DNA of 64,000 nt from Rostratula benghalensis (GCA_013399305.1 VXAI01000301.1:696132-760131), one strand, 5' to 3'; positions 10,501-24,740 are shown, counted from the stretch's first letter. Numbers and translations: made by a program. Notes: generated by a model not told the origin, from the sequence alone.

Positions 10501-13500
10501 GTGTTTTTATATGCACTACTGGAAGAAAGTATTATAAGTATTAAATATATGGCTTTGTCATTTCATTGAAGATGTGTGTGCTGCATTTCAAGAGGTCATA
10601 ACCATCTCTTTTCCCAATAGCTCCTACAATGATTTTCAAAATAATTTTCAAAATGCTAGTATAGTGTTTTATAATATATTTTGACATGACCCAGCAGTGG
10701 TTGTAAATGAAGTTTGGGGTTTTTTCTCTTATCCCGAGTTAAAATATAGACGACTAGGGTACTGTTATACTTTTTCGATTTGAAAGCCATGGAATAATAC
10801 AATAATTTATTCAACAATTGCAAGCAACTGCCTTAGATTCATGGATTTTTCAATTTATTTCACTAGGTGACAAAAAATACTATTCTGTGTTAACTTTGCT
10901 TTTTTCAGTCTCAAGGTTACATGTTTCTTAACCTTGGATTGTATCTCAGCAGTATTGACTGCTTTAGTGAATATTTCATTGCCACTTGCATAGATATTCT
11001 GTTCATTATAGCACAGTCTCGCACTATAGGCAGGTCAAAGAAACATATATTATATATGCACAGATACTGAGAAATGAAGTTGTCAGCATCATTCAGTATG
11101 TCACATAAATATTTCTCTTAAGAATTATCTTCTGCTCTGTGGAGTTTTGTATTTGTATTCATAAGTATGTCTCCCTTCTGATAAAAAAACAAGATTATAT
11201 AAATTCTGTTTTTCTCCCAGTGCCTGCAAAACATTCTAATACTGTGGTGCTCTTTGCAGTTTCTCTATCATGTACTTCCTTTACTGTTTTCTGACTCTCA
11301 CCAATGTTTATTCCCTATTTTAAATTACATTTCACCACTCTGATGAACAAACTTAGGCTTGCTGCATACTTTCTGTGGTCTCCTTCTGTTCCTTCAATCT
11401 CTGCAGAATTATAACTTTAATTAAAGTGAATATAAAAAAAAAAGTTGATATTTAGAAGGATGGTCTGGATGTGTTGATTTCAGGATTTATACAGCATTAA
11501 CTTTGTTTGAGAAATCTTTTTAGTGGCAGTTCCAACTCCACATTGCTAACTATGTAATTCACAGTGATTGGTATAAAAATATCTGATGTTTGTCCATACA
11601 CACTGTGGTTAGCCTAGAGACTGAGGATATAATCCCAATTGTGCAACCAGTTGTTCCCAAAACACATTTTTCTGTTCTCTTTAGATGGCCAGATGGGTTG
11701 GATTTGACTCAAATGAAGGTTCCTGGGAGTTCTTTACCTGGCGAAAGCAATGCTTTTGATGGCATTCTGTGGTGTTCTCTCTTATCTCGCAAGTATGAGG
11801 ACTATTTGGACTAATTTATCAGAATATTTCTGTCTTTTTATCCTTTTCAAAAGACTGTGGTGTGGTAAAACTAATTGTTCAAACCTCTGTCCATATCTTA
11901 TAGAAAGAAAACCACACAAAGGAAAGCAAGTTTGTCAACAAGTTAACAGCTGTCTTCTTATTGAGCCACTATTCTTGGCTATCCTTAATGTAGTTTCCTC
12001 CATTATTTTAGATAAAATGAGCATGTCTCAGCATATTTAGATTACTTAAATTTCAGCCCACATAGCTTAAATCAGGAAATGTGAATGTGTAATAACAATC
12101 TCCTCCTTTTTCCCTGTGTATTTTCTAGAGAATAGAAGTTTCAGGAATAGTTTTCTGACCACATTAATCACAAACACCTTGTTTTCAAATGCTATGCATT
12201 TTGGATAGGGAGAGGAAATGATACATTGGGTAAATTTCCTAGTGTAAATGCTTGTCTCTTCATGCCAGTTAATTTTTGACCTTTACAGAAGTAGATGCCT
12301 ACATTGATAAAATTGAAGATATCATTCTCCGTTCTTCCCATATGACTCTCTTCTTTGTTGTTTGCTTGCTCTCTGCCAGGAATTACTTCTCTGCAGTCTT
12401 TCAGGAACTTGGGGAGATGAAAAAATAATGTCCTTCAGAAACCTTTTTAATGTAACATTTCCATTCCTTGCTGGTTTTGCAGCCTGTCATTTCAGGCAAG
12501 GTTAATTTCTGAAGGTGGCTGTGTCACGTGGCTTGTACATATCTTTTAGAAATAGAAAAAGGGTCTTGCAGTTCCTGCATCAGGAATATGAATACAGAAT
12601 TTAAGTTAGAAATCTAGATACATTGCTGTAGCAACAGGACCTGCATATTGGAGGGCTGAACTGTTCCTAAACTGTCCTTGGCAGGATAAATCCTGGCTGT
12701 TGAATGAGGATGCTGTAAAATTAAATACTCTACAGCTATAATAAAGGGAAAGAAAACAAAAGAGCCTGACTGGGAAAAGATGGCAAACTGGGTCTGAGAA
12801 GCTGTGACTTAGGACCCACTGTCACACAACAACCCAATGCCATATTCTGACACACACAGGCGGGTGAACAGGAATGCCTCAACTTACAATTTCATTAACA
12901 CTCTCTTCCCTTAACATCTTTCTTTTATTATTTGTGAAATACAGTGAGATTATAGTGGCCAAGCTGATGTCCTCAAATGTTCATGCCATCAGCTGTTACA
13001 GAGCACTTCCATCAGACAAGGCTGCATTACTAGGGAATGGGGCACAGCTACAGATCTGCCAGCCACTGACTGAGTATTAGTTACCATTACTTAACTGACT
13101 GCAAGATAATCTTGGCAGCATAAAGGGCAATGCTGGAAAAATTCCAGTGTGGGAGACAGATAGATTTTCATTCACTTACTATTGTGTTTTGTTCAAATGG
13201 TCCTTGCTTGCAGCGCAGGTATATGCTGCCTCTGAGAACAAGTTTTGCCTCTAATAGGTAAATCTGACAGTGTAATTTTTAGACCCTCAAAGTGAAATAC
13301 TCACTTGTGTGCTGAGGTACTTGGCTTTCTTTACAGAAAGGGAATCAGGCACCTCAGAAAAGGACGTAAACAGCAGGGGACCCTCTAAAGCAATGCACAG
13401 TATTTGTAGCAGTGTGCTTGAAAATATATTGCTCTCCAGACCCTAAGTTCTCTGGAGAGAAGCAGTGCTGAAGGAAGCTGAATTTAGGATTTAGAGACAA

Positions 13501-15451
13501 AAATATGTTATTTTTCAATAGCACATTTGTAGCATTGTTCTTTCAAAAAATCTTAAGAAGGCTAACTCTTGTTGAAGGGGGAGGCATCCAACCTTGTGGT
13601 TGGACCTAGGAAAGCTAAGTCTGATTTCCTCCTCCTTCCTTCTAAATGACTGTCTTTGCCACCAGGGGTTCTCAGATATTCAAAGCAAGAGGTGTGCTGT
13701 TCTAGCATTAGAAAATTTACTGCAAAAATGGCCCCTCATGCATGGCTCTAGTTAGAAGCACCTCTTGGGTGTGCCAGGACATCACTGTGGCTGTGAGTGT
13801 CTGACCTCACCCAGTATCAGATAACCTCAGCTCATTTAATTGAAAATAGGGATCTATCTTAATTTTATCCTCTGGCTCATATCAGAAAGTAAAAATTGCA
13901 CCAAAACCCGTCAGGTTTATCCCAATAACACAATCCACAGGAACAAAAGTCGCAGGACAGAAAAAGCTGAGCAAAACCTTCTTGCTCAGTCATCATTATG
14001 CTGTACCTCCTCCCATTCTGTTTTGATGATAGGCCTTGGTAAGTAGAGGTCTTCAGTTTTTAACTGTGAAAGTTATGACACCAGACCATGCTGCTGGTGT
14101 CATAAGATAAATGATTAATAACCATCATCATCAAAGAGAGCAAAAGGGCAAACAATGGCCCCTGATCAGTACTGAATCCTATTTTTGGCTGACAGTAGCA
14201 AGTTATAAGCCTGACGGGTCTAATAAACTGGTACTGACATTTACTAAATTTTTTCCAACTAAGTTTCATCTGGATAGAGAAGGATATGAATTATAACAAA
14301 AAATATGCAGCAATAGCCAAAAGATCTCAGTGCCAGGAGGCATTATTGGAATCAACGTGTTTAGAAGGAATCAAAGTAGGATTAAACATTAAAATTGGTT
14401 GTGATAACAGACAACACTTTGCTAGAAAAAAGTGGTCATAAGACTCTATTTTTTAGGACAGTTTTGAAGTATATGTTTACTCAGAAAGAGCAGTCAACAA
14501 GAAGGTGTATAACCCTGAGCTTAGTTTTTTCCTTCTGTCTGAATATAGGTAGAACCTTCCTCAACCCACATGTTTTTTTCTGATAATGCAATCCCTCAAA
14601 ACCATGATCTCTAGGTGCTGTGTCTTTTTAATTGCAATACTGTGGTATCTAGAAAACCGGACTGCAAGGTGTTGTAACAAAGTGTATAAGAAAGATACAA
14701 AGGCACAGAAGGAAGAGATCGAATACTCAAAAGCCAAAAGAGATGCTGACTACATCTTGGCTCCTTGGCCCCTAAAAGTCACCCCAATCAGAGTGCCCAA
14801 GGTGTCACTGAATCAACACCTACAGGAGGAGATCCTGGGGTACTCTTTTTGAATCCTCATGGCACATGACATAGACATATGTTGCATTAATTAAATTTTA
14901 ATCAAAATACCTGCCAGGACCAAAGGAACACATTCTTTGAAGATGTGAGATTTAATTGACAACCTAGCTAACATTAACGAGCCAACAGTACTGTACAACT
15001 TTTCACAACCAAACTGGTATATTAAACAATCTATATCTACCCAGGGCATTGCATTAATTTTCTCTATGTCAGTATAAATTAACACTACAGTGTTCCAGGT
15101 ATGTGACTGCATGTTCCTTGACAATTGCATCTGTCCAAACATCTGGAAGTACAGACCTAAGAAAATAAAAAAATGAAAACCAGAAAAACAGTTGGTAGTT
15201 AATAACAAATTGAAGAAAGCTCAACTATTCAAATCAATACTTTTTGTTTTAACATAATCTGCATTATTGAATATCAATATGTACTTGCAGAAAAGGACCC
15301 AATGTCTGTCTTAATTATAAATAAGATTTCCTTTTTTTTTTATTCGAAAACCCCATAGATTACTAGAATATTCTTAAGCAGCTTCCCTAAACACTTTGAA
15401 AACTCATGCTAAGACACTTGTTTTGTTACCCTAATTCACTCACATTCAAGC
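7600..15451. other. Long non-coding stretch, nothing recognised
   Basis: Nearly 8 kb without any gene or repeat family I can identify by eye. The longest frame is 148 codons on the minus strand (8987-9433). It has no recognisable motif and no similarity I know of, and I treat it as chance. The base composition is uniformly AT-rich with poly-A and poly-T runs. Confidence 0.45.
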
Positions 15452-15505
15452 ACATAGAGTCATAGAATTGCCTAGGTTGGAAGTGACCTTTAAAAAAACA
15501 ATATG
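15452..15505 (-). mobile_element. CR1 3'-end fragment
   Basis: The plus strand reads 'atagagtcatagaattgcc' followed by 'taggttggaagtgaccttt', the antisense of a CR1 terminal repeat and adjoining 3' block. Similarity fades after about 50 bases, so this is a very short 5'-truncated insertion or a decayed one. Confidence 0.8.
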
Positions 15506-18500
15506 CAGCAGCATGTCTCTCTAGATGTTCATGTGGATACACAGAGAAATCCTCAAGTTGCAGAGACTCAATGGAGCCATCCTTGAGGCTGATGGAGAAG
15601 ACAGCAGTCAAAAGAAAAGATGATGGATCAGGACATTTTCAGAAGAGCACAAGGGGTCAGACAGTGGGCTAAAGTTAGAGCAGGCCTCCTACAGCTTTGG
15701 ATAATATTTTACATTTGGATCAATGCTAGAAACTTTCATTGATTACCAGATCTTCCAGCTTTTCAGTCTTCTCTTTTCTGGAATAATGAACATTTATGTA
15801 CGTCTCAGAATGATGATGAATGCATTCCTTTCTATTATCTGAACTGGCTGAAAAAAGCATCTTTGATTAGCCTGCTGGGTTGGACAACGAAGTCTCTGTG
15901 AGGATCATTAGTGGCCAGGTAAACACAGGCTTTTTCTGAGCTGTCTGCCAAGCAGAGAGAGTAAGAATTGTACTCTTCCAAATTGGAATCTTTTTCATTA
16001 AAATTGATAAAGCTAAGAATTTGGCATTTTTTTCAGCTACAGACTCTAAAGCAGAATGTGTTTTTCAGCCATGCTTTTAAAGTATGTTATAGTTTGTAGA
16101 TGGATTTGAATCAAGCAACAGACAGACTGTATTTGGTTTGAGACGGGTGAACAAAGGGAAGAGGCAGCCTCTGGGACTTGTCTGCCTTCATATCATGTAT
16201 AACACACTGTATTATGGCTTATGATTATTAACACGATTACAGAATTCAACTAGCCAGAACGTTCCCTGGGACTTCCTCTGGGACTCAGCCCTTATCATAT
16301 TCTTCATATTCTTGCCTTCGGAGCACTTTTGTGGTTTTAAAGGACGGTGTCAGTTTGCCCCTATGGCCTGAATGCATTTCTGTTTTTCCCACATGGAAAA
16401 TAAAGGACTTAAATAACAAGTAAAACAGAATGGCTGAATAATTTCGGTGCCACTCTCTTCAAACCATTTTGTTTTCTGAGAGAAATTCCCTCCAATATAA
16501 ATATTTTTACACCTCCCAAATTCTGAAGAGGTTCTGCAGGTGCTTCTAGCTGATAACTCTTTATAGAAATCTAACTAAAGGTGCCATTTCACACCAACAG
16601 AATCCAGTTTAGTTTAACACAGCCCAGATATAGAAAGAAAATGTTCCCATAAGAAGAATACGTGGGCTGGCCAAGACACGATCGTTATTTATGCACTCTG
16701 CATTTTTCATCTGAGTCACAGAGGAAGAGACTATAGTATAATGATGGTACAACAATTCAGAATAGCAGTAGCATAGCAATCTGTGTTTACTTTTCACACG
16801 TCTATGTGTGATTGATACATGCAGTTCTTACATCAAGTGTGTGCACACCAATGTTTAATAATGTTTAATCAAATGGGGATCACTAATATATAAGGTCTGT
16901 GTTACATGGTACTCAATAAAAATACATTTTTCTTTTAGTGATACGTGAGGTACAAATAATGTTTTCATGAATTTCTGGTGGCCCAATTGCATCAGTTACT
17001 CACATAGTTAGCCAGCTAAAAACATACCCTTTGTGATTGCACTAGCCATAAAGTTGTCAGCTTCAGCATGATGATTAATTCCAGCATTTGTATTCTTTAT
17101 CCAGCATCAACCTGGATTCTACTTTTCCTCACTTTGTTTTCTATTTTGTTACACAGGGTGCATTTTAGCACAGAACCAATCAGTCCTCTGCCAGGAGAAA
17201 ACCTGGCTTCCCTGTTGTGGTGCTGGAACTAGGCTGAAGCTAGGTCATGCTTTAACAGCTGAGCGAGTGCATGCGTGACTGGATGTGTGGGTGGGTACGC
17301 CATTCCCTGCCTACGCTCTTGAAGGTCATTTCTTCCTGTGTGAAAAAAAGGCAAACTTTTATATTAGCCACTGTATAGGGCAAATTTTACATTTAGACAG
17401 TTAAAATCCATGAAAGAGTGGCAATTTAATCCAGAAAATAATTAAGAACGGTATCTTGTGAAATTAAGGTTCTTTTACCCAGAAATTTCTCTTTCAATCA
17501 TGTCTTTGTTTTTTTTTTAATTTCAAAAGAAGCATGCTGGAAATAAAAAATAGAAATAACCTCCCAACGATGATTCAGACAATGTAAAAAAAGGAGTACC
17601 TCCCAACATTAGAATGTGATTTCTTAATTTTACAGTCTATTTCTTGTGCAATGTGCATATATTTTAAGCACTTAAGTCTCTTGTATCAATATTACCTCAA
17701 TAAATATGAAAATTAATTTATTAAAAAGAGTTTAGGAAATGAAGCAGCAACTTAGATATATCTGCAAAGATTTTCTTTCTTGCGGCAGAGATGTTGGGGA
17801 GCTATTGGAAATCTATTTTTGTATTCCACAGTAAAGAGGATTTCTGATTCTGATTCTTTTGCGGGAAAATGCTTCTTTTAGCCACAAACATCAAAAGGAT
17901 TTTTTTTTTTTTGTGAGTGCACAGAGCCAAAGCTACTACCAGATGTGAGCAAAGTGACAATATTGTAGTGATGAGACTGAAGTTGGAGCAAAGAATTACA
18001 CAATACTGCGAAATTACTGAGAGGAAGGAAAAAGAAATGCTTCCCAAGAGCTGGAAGTAGCTATGTCCTCATCCTGATTTGACCGATTATCCTCCCGTTT
18101 GCCATATACAGGTGATGTATAATCATATTTGTCCCATTGGTTCAGCTCTGTTCATAGACAGTCCTTCACCCACTACGATTGATGTCTGAATAAAGACTTC
18201 TTAATGAATACTTCTTTTACTGTGTGACATCTAATATATTTGTACTGTTTCTGTGGCACTACATGAGGTGCAACCCATTAATGTAAATTGAAAACAGAGA
18301 GATGATTTGATTCTGTCTTTGCACCTTCTATCTCACCTTTGACATTGGTTTATCATCCAGACAATATCCACGGCAAAACATTTCCCTGATATGGTCTTCA
18401 CATGCTCTTGCTCTCCTTTCTCTTGTAGTATCGATTTTTGTTCCTCTCCTGGAAGCACATCTCGACAGGTCATTCTTCCAAACCCCAGTGCTGCAGCACT

Positions 18501-18789
18501 GAGGCTATTTTTTATCAGTGGTCAGAGAACATGAGTTACAGCTTCTGACTGGACAGAGCTCTCTTAAAGCCTCTTTTGAAGAACTGTACCGAGCTCATAA
18601 AATACAGTAGAACCTGTGTATTGATTTCTAAAAGAACAGTTGCAGCAGATTAGCCCATACAGAAGTTTCCAGGTTAAGATTCTCACACCTGGGAGGAAAG
18701 TTTGGAAACATAATATGTGTTATAGCTAGTATAATTTTAATAATAATTTGTTCAAATACTAATTATTAATTTTAGAGCCTGAAGTTTAT
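15506..18789. other. Non-coding, nothing recognised
   Basis: AT-rich sequence without an identifiable gene or mobile element. ORFs stay at or below about 80 codons. Confidence 0.45.
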
Positions 18790-18898
18790 TATCTATATAA
18801 CATATGATCTTATCATATATTATATATATGTAGTATCATATCTTATATAATAATATATCATTCATTTTAAGATATAATATAATAATACAATACAATAC
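18790..18898. repeat. AT-rich alternating/palindromic stretch
   Basis: About 110 bases consisting almost wholly of A and T, with many overlapping ATAT/TATA palindromes (for example CATATATTATATATATG) and ending in AATACAATACAATAC. It could extrude hairpins or simply be a degenerate microsatellite. No gene is nearby. Confidence 0.65.
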
Positions 18899-21800
18899 GA
18901 GTCTGAGGTGACATGGGTCTCAGGCCTCTGTTATTTTTGGAGAATCTTGAGTTCAAATTTGAAATCTTTATTGTCCCTTCATGTAACTCACCTGCTCTAG
19001 GTATTTCCTTTTCAGTTGTCCTTTAGTTATTTCTTAAAAATTAAAGTACTCATTTGTTTTTGAAGGAACCCCTACCAATAACAGTGGTCCTTTTAACCAA
19101 AAGAACGATTAACATCTGTCTTCTATGATTTTCAGTTTCCAGAGAAACAGCATTTATAGTATGAAGTACTCCACCATGTACTGCTGAACTGGGGCAGGAG
19201 AATATGAACTTGTCACCTTCCAGTCCACTCTGCTCTCCAGACTTTCCAGAAGTCAGCTTATTATTTGCTGATTCTGCATGCTTGATTGAAATTCGGCTTC
19301 TACAACTTTTACAGCCTTATGCAGACCCCAGCATTAGATAGAAGGTTGAAGAACAATACATGAATGAAAGCTTAGAGAATAAGCTCCAGAGTATAGTAAT
19401 GAGGATGTAGAGGCGCAAACTTTATTAATCTTAAACTTGTCAAGAAATTTAGCTGTACATAGCAATAAATGATATAGTCTTGTTAAGCAGTGTGATTCAT
19501 TGGATTACAAAGATCAGAGATTCAGAAAGAATTCTATCTCTTTTAGAGCCATCAAACCAATTACAGCTGCAACTGCAATATTTTAAGGGGGCCTAAAGCT
19601 TGATTTATTTTACCATTTTTATGCCTTAAATGGAATTACTTTCATAGTCACACTCTGTACTGCCGCAAGTGTATATATTTCACAACCAAAAAGAAACTCT
19701 TTGTTTTCCGTGCTTGATGACATTAAAATGAGTGCTCCTTAGTGAGAAATTACCCACTGATTTTCTGCCACTTCTTTCAATTCTAAACAAAGCAATTGCT
19801 TTTCCTTAAGAAGAAATAAAAGTTTATTTATGGTCTTTAGAGCCATGTCATTCTCCTCAGCAGCATACTGAGTGATAGCCTGAACGATTCCATTCTTTTG
19901 GCTGTTTGTGAAAATGGTGATATTGAAGCAGATCTCTGAACACATCATTGAGGCTTTGAAAGCATAATATCTCTGAGGGTGCATAAACAAGAATTCAGAG
20001 TATTTAATATGAACAAATTCTTGGCAAGACCTTACATAACACAAACACAGTATGTAAATCCATTGAAGGATGAAATGGAACCAGTTAGATGCAAGTCAAA
20101 GCACCTTGGTAAGTCACAGCTAATCAAATATAAATAAAAATAGATACTGAATTTTTAAACAAGATTCAGTTGATTAAATTGGGATCATTCCATTTTATTC
20201 AGGAGCAACAATTTTATGCAAGATGAGCAAAACATCAGGAGCATTCAGCGTTCTTCATTTTTTAAAAAAAAATTTACTTTTCTGTGGGTTTAAATTTTTC
20301 TTTCTTAATGTTATTGCTGAATTAAAGTGATATAATATTACAAACTGGAAGACATAGTTTACACTAAAATAGGTTTTAAACATATTGTTGAATATAAAAT
20401 GATGAATTTTTATTAAATATCGGACTGGAAGAAGCCATCAAAGTAAATGGAAAAGCACTGCAGAACAGGGTTCAGCCATTATTGCCTTGTGATTGGGTTA
20501 TCATTAAGTTTCCTCACCCTTCTTGCTAAATTCTCTATTTGACATCCCTCTTTTGGTGGAAGACAAAAGCAAGGACAATTTACTATACAGAAGTTAACCT
20601 GTTTTTCAGACAGCTCTTCAGTCTTTGAATGTTCCTTTCACAGAACGAGCTCCTCCAACATGCTCTCTGCGACACAAAAGGGTACGTTCTAAGCCTGTAA
20701 ATTCTCTGCACAGGACAGACAATTTCAGTTTAAATAGAGGGTTGGCCTGCACATTCTTTGGAAGTAAAGATATAGCTCACTGTGTTTGCCTCGTACAGAA
20801 CACATTAGAAGCCAATGATTTGCCTTAGTCAATGCACATGTGGACTGTGCCTTTTGTAGAACTTGATAAACCATCTTTCAATCTAGACAAAACAAAGTGT
20901 GTGTGTTCAAAAGAGTGTATGCTCCCATTTGTAAGTCGTTCATAATTCTGGCTGAAAAAATAAAGCTGTTGGAAAATAAATGTCAAAACTGCCAGCAAGG
21001 GACAAGTTATTCCTAGGTTGTGCAGTCAGAGAATATCGTTCAGTAGCCCTACCAGACCTGGGCTGTCTTCCTGTTTCTGTTATTTCCACAACTTATTCTA
21101 CTTCACTTCTACTTACTTGTTAGAGGACTATTTGGACATGTGCAGGGTTTTCTTCCTCCATCAAAACTAAGATGATAAAGGAGGCTGGTTTGTCTTGTGA
21201 GTGCAAACAGAGAGCACTCTTGGACTTAGCTCCTCAGAGGTAGTCCTATGTGCTTTAAGTTGTATATGACCTTTCAGACAAGGATAACATGACACTTTGT
21301 AAGTGTTAGCAATGCGGATCTTCCCTCATAATTCAGGACCTAAAAGGCATATCTTAGTTGAAAGGGAAAAAGTTCTCTTCTTCAGAGAAGTGTCTTTTGG
21401 GTAACTGTTAATGTCTTGTGATGTGGTCAACAGCCACCAGAACAGATGCTACACAAATCCTTAGAACTATGCATCCTGAAGCACGGCAGTATGAAACAAA
21501 AATACAGACAGACCTCCAAGCCCTATTTATAAAGCCTAGAGAAAGGCTGGGCTTGGTCAGCCTCACTGAACAGGTCACAAGAGGCAAGGGTCAGCAGTGA
21601 ACAAAAGGCACTGGAGGTTCCTGGGGTCCTTGAACATCTCGAACACTAACTTTAAATATAATTGTAAAACCTTTGCTGTTACAGTGGTGTGAAATAAGGT
21701 GACATATACATAAGCTATTGATTCTGTCGCCTCGTCTTCTAACTGCCATTTACCAGCTAATCCAAGATTACAATCACCCAGATAAACTGATACCTCTTGT

Positions 21801-23340
21801 ATTCTTTTGTATTCTGAACAGCTGATAAACATCTTGGGTGTAAGAAGTGTTTGATCATTACAAATTCACATGCCATTAATTGTAAGATACTGATGAAAGG
21901 ATTTTGTTTTATGTTCATGCGGCTGTCATGTGTACTGCCAGGGGTGTTATGTTCTAATTTGGTGCTAGTCAACGGACATAATAAAGGTGTTACTCATCAA
22001 ATCTTGAGCATGCTATATTTGTGTATCCTATACTGCAACCAAAGCACAGAGTAGATGTAAATAGATTCACACTGACATTAATATGCTATAATTTCATGAC
22101 ACCTTTAATGTCTATGCATCATGAAAATAAACTGTTAGAGTAGAATAATTAATTAAATTGCATTTTATTTTTAACAGAAACTGAATTTAGTATTACACTT
22201 TCACCTAATTTGAATCCCTCTGATTAGTATTATAGAATTAAAGTCTCTCTAAGATTAATTGGTTTCATATATTTAGTTTCCTCATACTTCTAATATCTGT
22301 GAATTCTATACCACTGCTTAGATATCCTGTCATCTTTTCAAACTGCAATACGTACAAACAAGGATTGCTTAGCTCTTCTTTAATGAAATAACTAAGCAAA
22401 GAACATAATAAATACAAAATGTTACAGATTTTCAAAGTCTTATATTTCAGCCCCATAGGAAAAGATAGTCTTTGTAGCATGCCCTTCAATCACTGAATTA
22501 AAATTATTTTATATCCAGCAAAATATAAAAAAAATCTGGAGTGAGGCAATCCCTGAGGCACACCACCTCCATTTTAAATCTCTGGTTCAGCTATATCAGC
22601 AGGTTCTGATTGAGCACACGGCAGAAAAGCCATTCAAGAGCTGAGAGTCCATATGGGCCTTGTAAAATGGAGGTGTGATGGAACTCAAATTAAAATTAAG
22701 ACACAGACTGAATTCACATTTAATACTGACTCATCTGCTCCAAAGTGATTATCAGATAACCTTCAGCATGGCTTATGCCTATGATAGGCATTACATTCTG
22801 CATAAATTCAGTGGATGTCCTGCTAGTATTATCTATGAAAAATAAATACTTTTTTTTTGTCACGGGCTGTGAATCTTGAATGGAAACCAACTACATCTTG
22901 CTAGTCTGAAATATAAAAATGATTTATGCAACAAATGTTGGACATTTCTGGCATGAAAAAGGAAGTAAGTATCCTGCATAAATTAATTGGTTTTGTTAAT
23001 TTTGATGGAATAAATCCCTGAGGGAAAGACATTAACACAGTTACACTATTGAGCAGCACTAAATATTTAAATGTATCTTGGTATACAGGGGTACAAAGTG
23101 TATCCCTTGAGTAGTTCATGGGCAATAGGTCCTAGCTTAGTCCAAAAGCAAAGTACACTAGAAATTAATACTGAAGTTTGGAAATCAATTCTTGAGAGGC
23201 CAAAATGTACATTATTTTAAAGTTAGACAAGTGTTTTTAAATCTTAAATCTAACCCATTGGTTGGAGGAGCACATAAATGGAGATATAAGTTGTGTAAAC
23301 CCAACCAAAACTGCAAGAAATATATTTCTCAACATCCACC
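18899..23340. other. Non-coding, nothing recognised
   Basis: No gene or repeat family identified. The best open frames are a 101-codon one on the minus strand (19739-20044) and a few of 60-85 codons. None shows a domain, a signal peptide or a family resemblance I can name. Confidence 0.45.
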
Positions 23341-23417
23341 AGAGCAGTCAAAAAACCTTTTTTTTTTCAGCACCGTCCAACTGGCAAAGTAGCTGTTGAA
23401 ACTCATCAGGTATCTCC

Positions 23418-23918
23418 TTGAACGATATGAATTTCTGGCAAGAACTAGTGTACAAAATGCCTGCTCTGGACAGGCGGGGACCAGCCACAGGCTGCTGTGG
23501 TGCCCTCTCTGCCCAAGACAGCCTTATCCAACCATGCTCATGGCTAACTCACACCCGGGACAGGGAACCCAGGAACCACACAGGAGTTACAGCCTCTCTC
23601 ACCAAAAGCCTAGCTGAGAAACACACTCTGGGCTCTTCCTGTCATAATTCTTGCCAGAGCTGTAAGCTGAAGAGCTGGGTTTTGCTTCCATCTCAGCCTG
23701 TAGATGAAGTTAGAGGGAAGCATTTTCCAAACTTGTTTACCGATCGCTGCTTGGACAACTGGGCTTGTTGGCTGACGTACACGGTGAGCACTCTCCTCTT
23801 GAAGCTCTGCTACTATGCAGCTAAAAATGCAAGTATTCTCGAGCCAAATACGAGCAAGCACATAGCAGTAGGACTCTATAAGCTAAGAGATGTACTGCTT
23901 TGCTCTATGAGATCATGA
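23418..23918 (+). other. Unrecognised 166-codon ORF, probably not a gene
   Basis: This ATG-to-stop frame is the second longest in the window and the longest outside GC-biased or repeat sequence (the longest, 171 codons, lies antisense across the CpG island). It sits in a patch with more G+C than its surroundings. The predicted 166-residue protein has no domain, transmembrane pattern or family similarity I recognise, and its composition (many Ser, Leu, Cys and Thr) is not diagnostic. A pyrimidine run ending in CAG (about 23360-23370) upstream looks like a splice acceptor, and CACGGTGAGC at 23780-23789 contains a good splice donor inside the frame. This arrangement would suit a non-coding RNA exon at least as well as a coding one. 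Chance is the default explanation. Confidence 0.15.
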
Positions 23919-24020
23919 CCGTGTTCCTGTCACTGTTTGCCTATGTAGTACACAGCAACTCAAAATTAGATAGAAAGTAACCACCCCATTGTCTCCAGTT
24001 CAATTTGAGGGGCACTTGGG

Positions 24021-24097
24021 GGAAAAACAAAAAAAACCACAAAACAAAACCCCAAAACCCCAAACAAACAAAAACCCAACAAAGCAACCACCACCAA
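24021..24097. repeat. A/C-rich low-complexity tract
   Basis: About 75 bases of mixed AAAAC, AACCCC and CCACC units on the plus strand, including AAAACCCCAAAACCCCAAAC. Similar tracts occur at 31618, 56836 and 57052 in this window. The complementary strand has two G4 runs separated by T4. Confidence 0.75.
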
Positions 24098-24399
24098 GGC
24101 ATAGAGAGATTTGCATGAGGTTGCTGAGACCAGGATCTTTTCGACATAGGAAATTCTGAACCCTCTCCTAACAGAAATAATGATATATCATATTTATAAC
24201 ATCGGACACTTCCAGACTCCTTTTCTGAAAGTGTTTATTTTCAGTGATTTCCTCCTGAGATAGCAGAGATGGTTTCAAATAGTGCAGTCTAAATGCAAAA
24301 CAAAAGGCCAGTGCCCTCTGACCAGTGAAGATGGGGAAAACGCCATCCTAATTAACGTTGTTTCTTGTTTGCTTAAAAGCAGCTGGGAATTTAATTAGT

Positions 24400-24740
24400 T
24401 CTGTAACTTGTTAGCTTTGATGGATATCTGCCCTCTGCCATGGAGCAGCTGTTATCTCACCTCCAGCTGCTTCTTGCAGATCAGCAGCTCCCAATCTTTT
24501 TGGAGCCAGCCTCCCAGCTGCCTGCCTTGCCTTGCCCCCTCTGACCAAGCCCTGCTTTCTCGCTGGCTTTCCCCAGTGCCAGATGCTGCTCCTTTCATCC
24601 CTGCAGCCTCCTTGCTTCTCCCGATGCTGCAGCCCTGCTGCAGCCTTGCTTTGCTATGCTATGCTCCAGTCATCTGCTGGTGCTCTGGTCTCTCCCTAGT
24701 TGGCTCTTCCTCCCTCCCTCTTCTCTGATACTTAATGCCG
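24400..24740. other. Pyrimidine-rich, GC-enriched patch
   Basis: The stretch is clearly richer in C and T than its neighbours (CTGC, CTCC and CCTTGC units). A 106-codon frame (24408-24728, plus) exists because of this composition: Ser, Leu, Pro and Cys dominate and no family is recognisable. CpG dinucleotides are rare, so it is not a CpG island. It may be an old unrecognised repeat. Confidence 0.4.

Noticed and set aside
21530..21600. Possible CR1 similarity ('ggctgggcttggtcagcct')
   Set aside because: Too short and not supported by flanking CR1 blocks or a terminal repeat.
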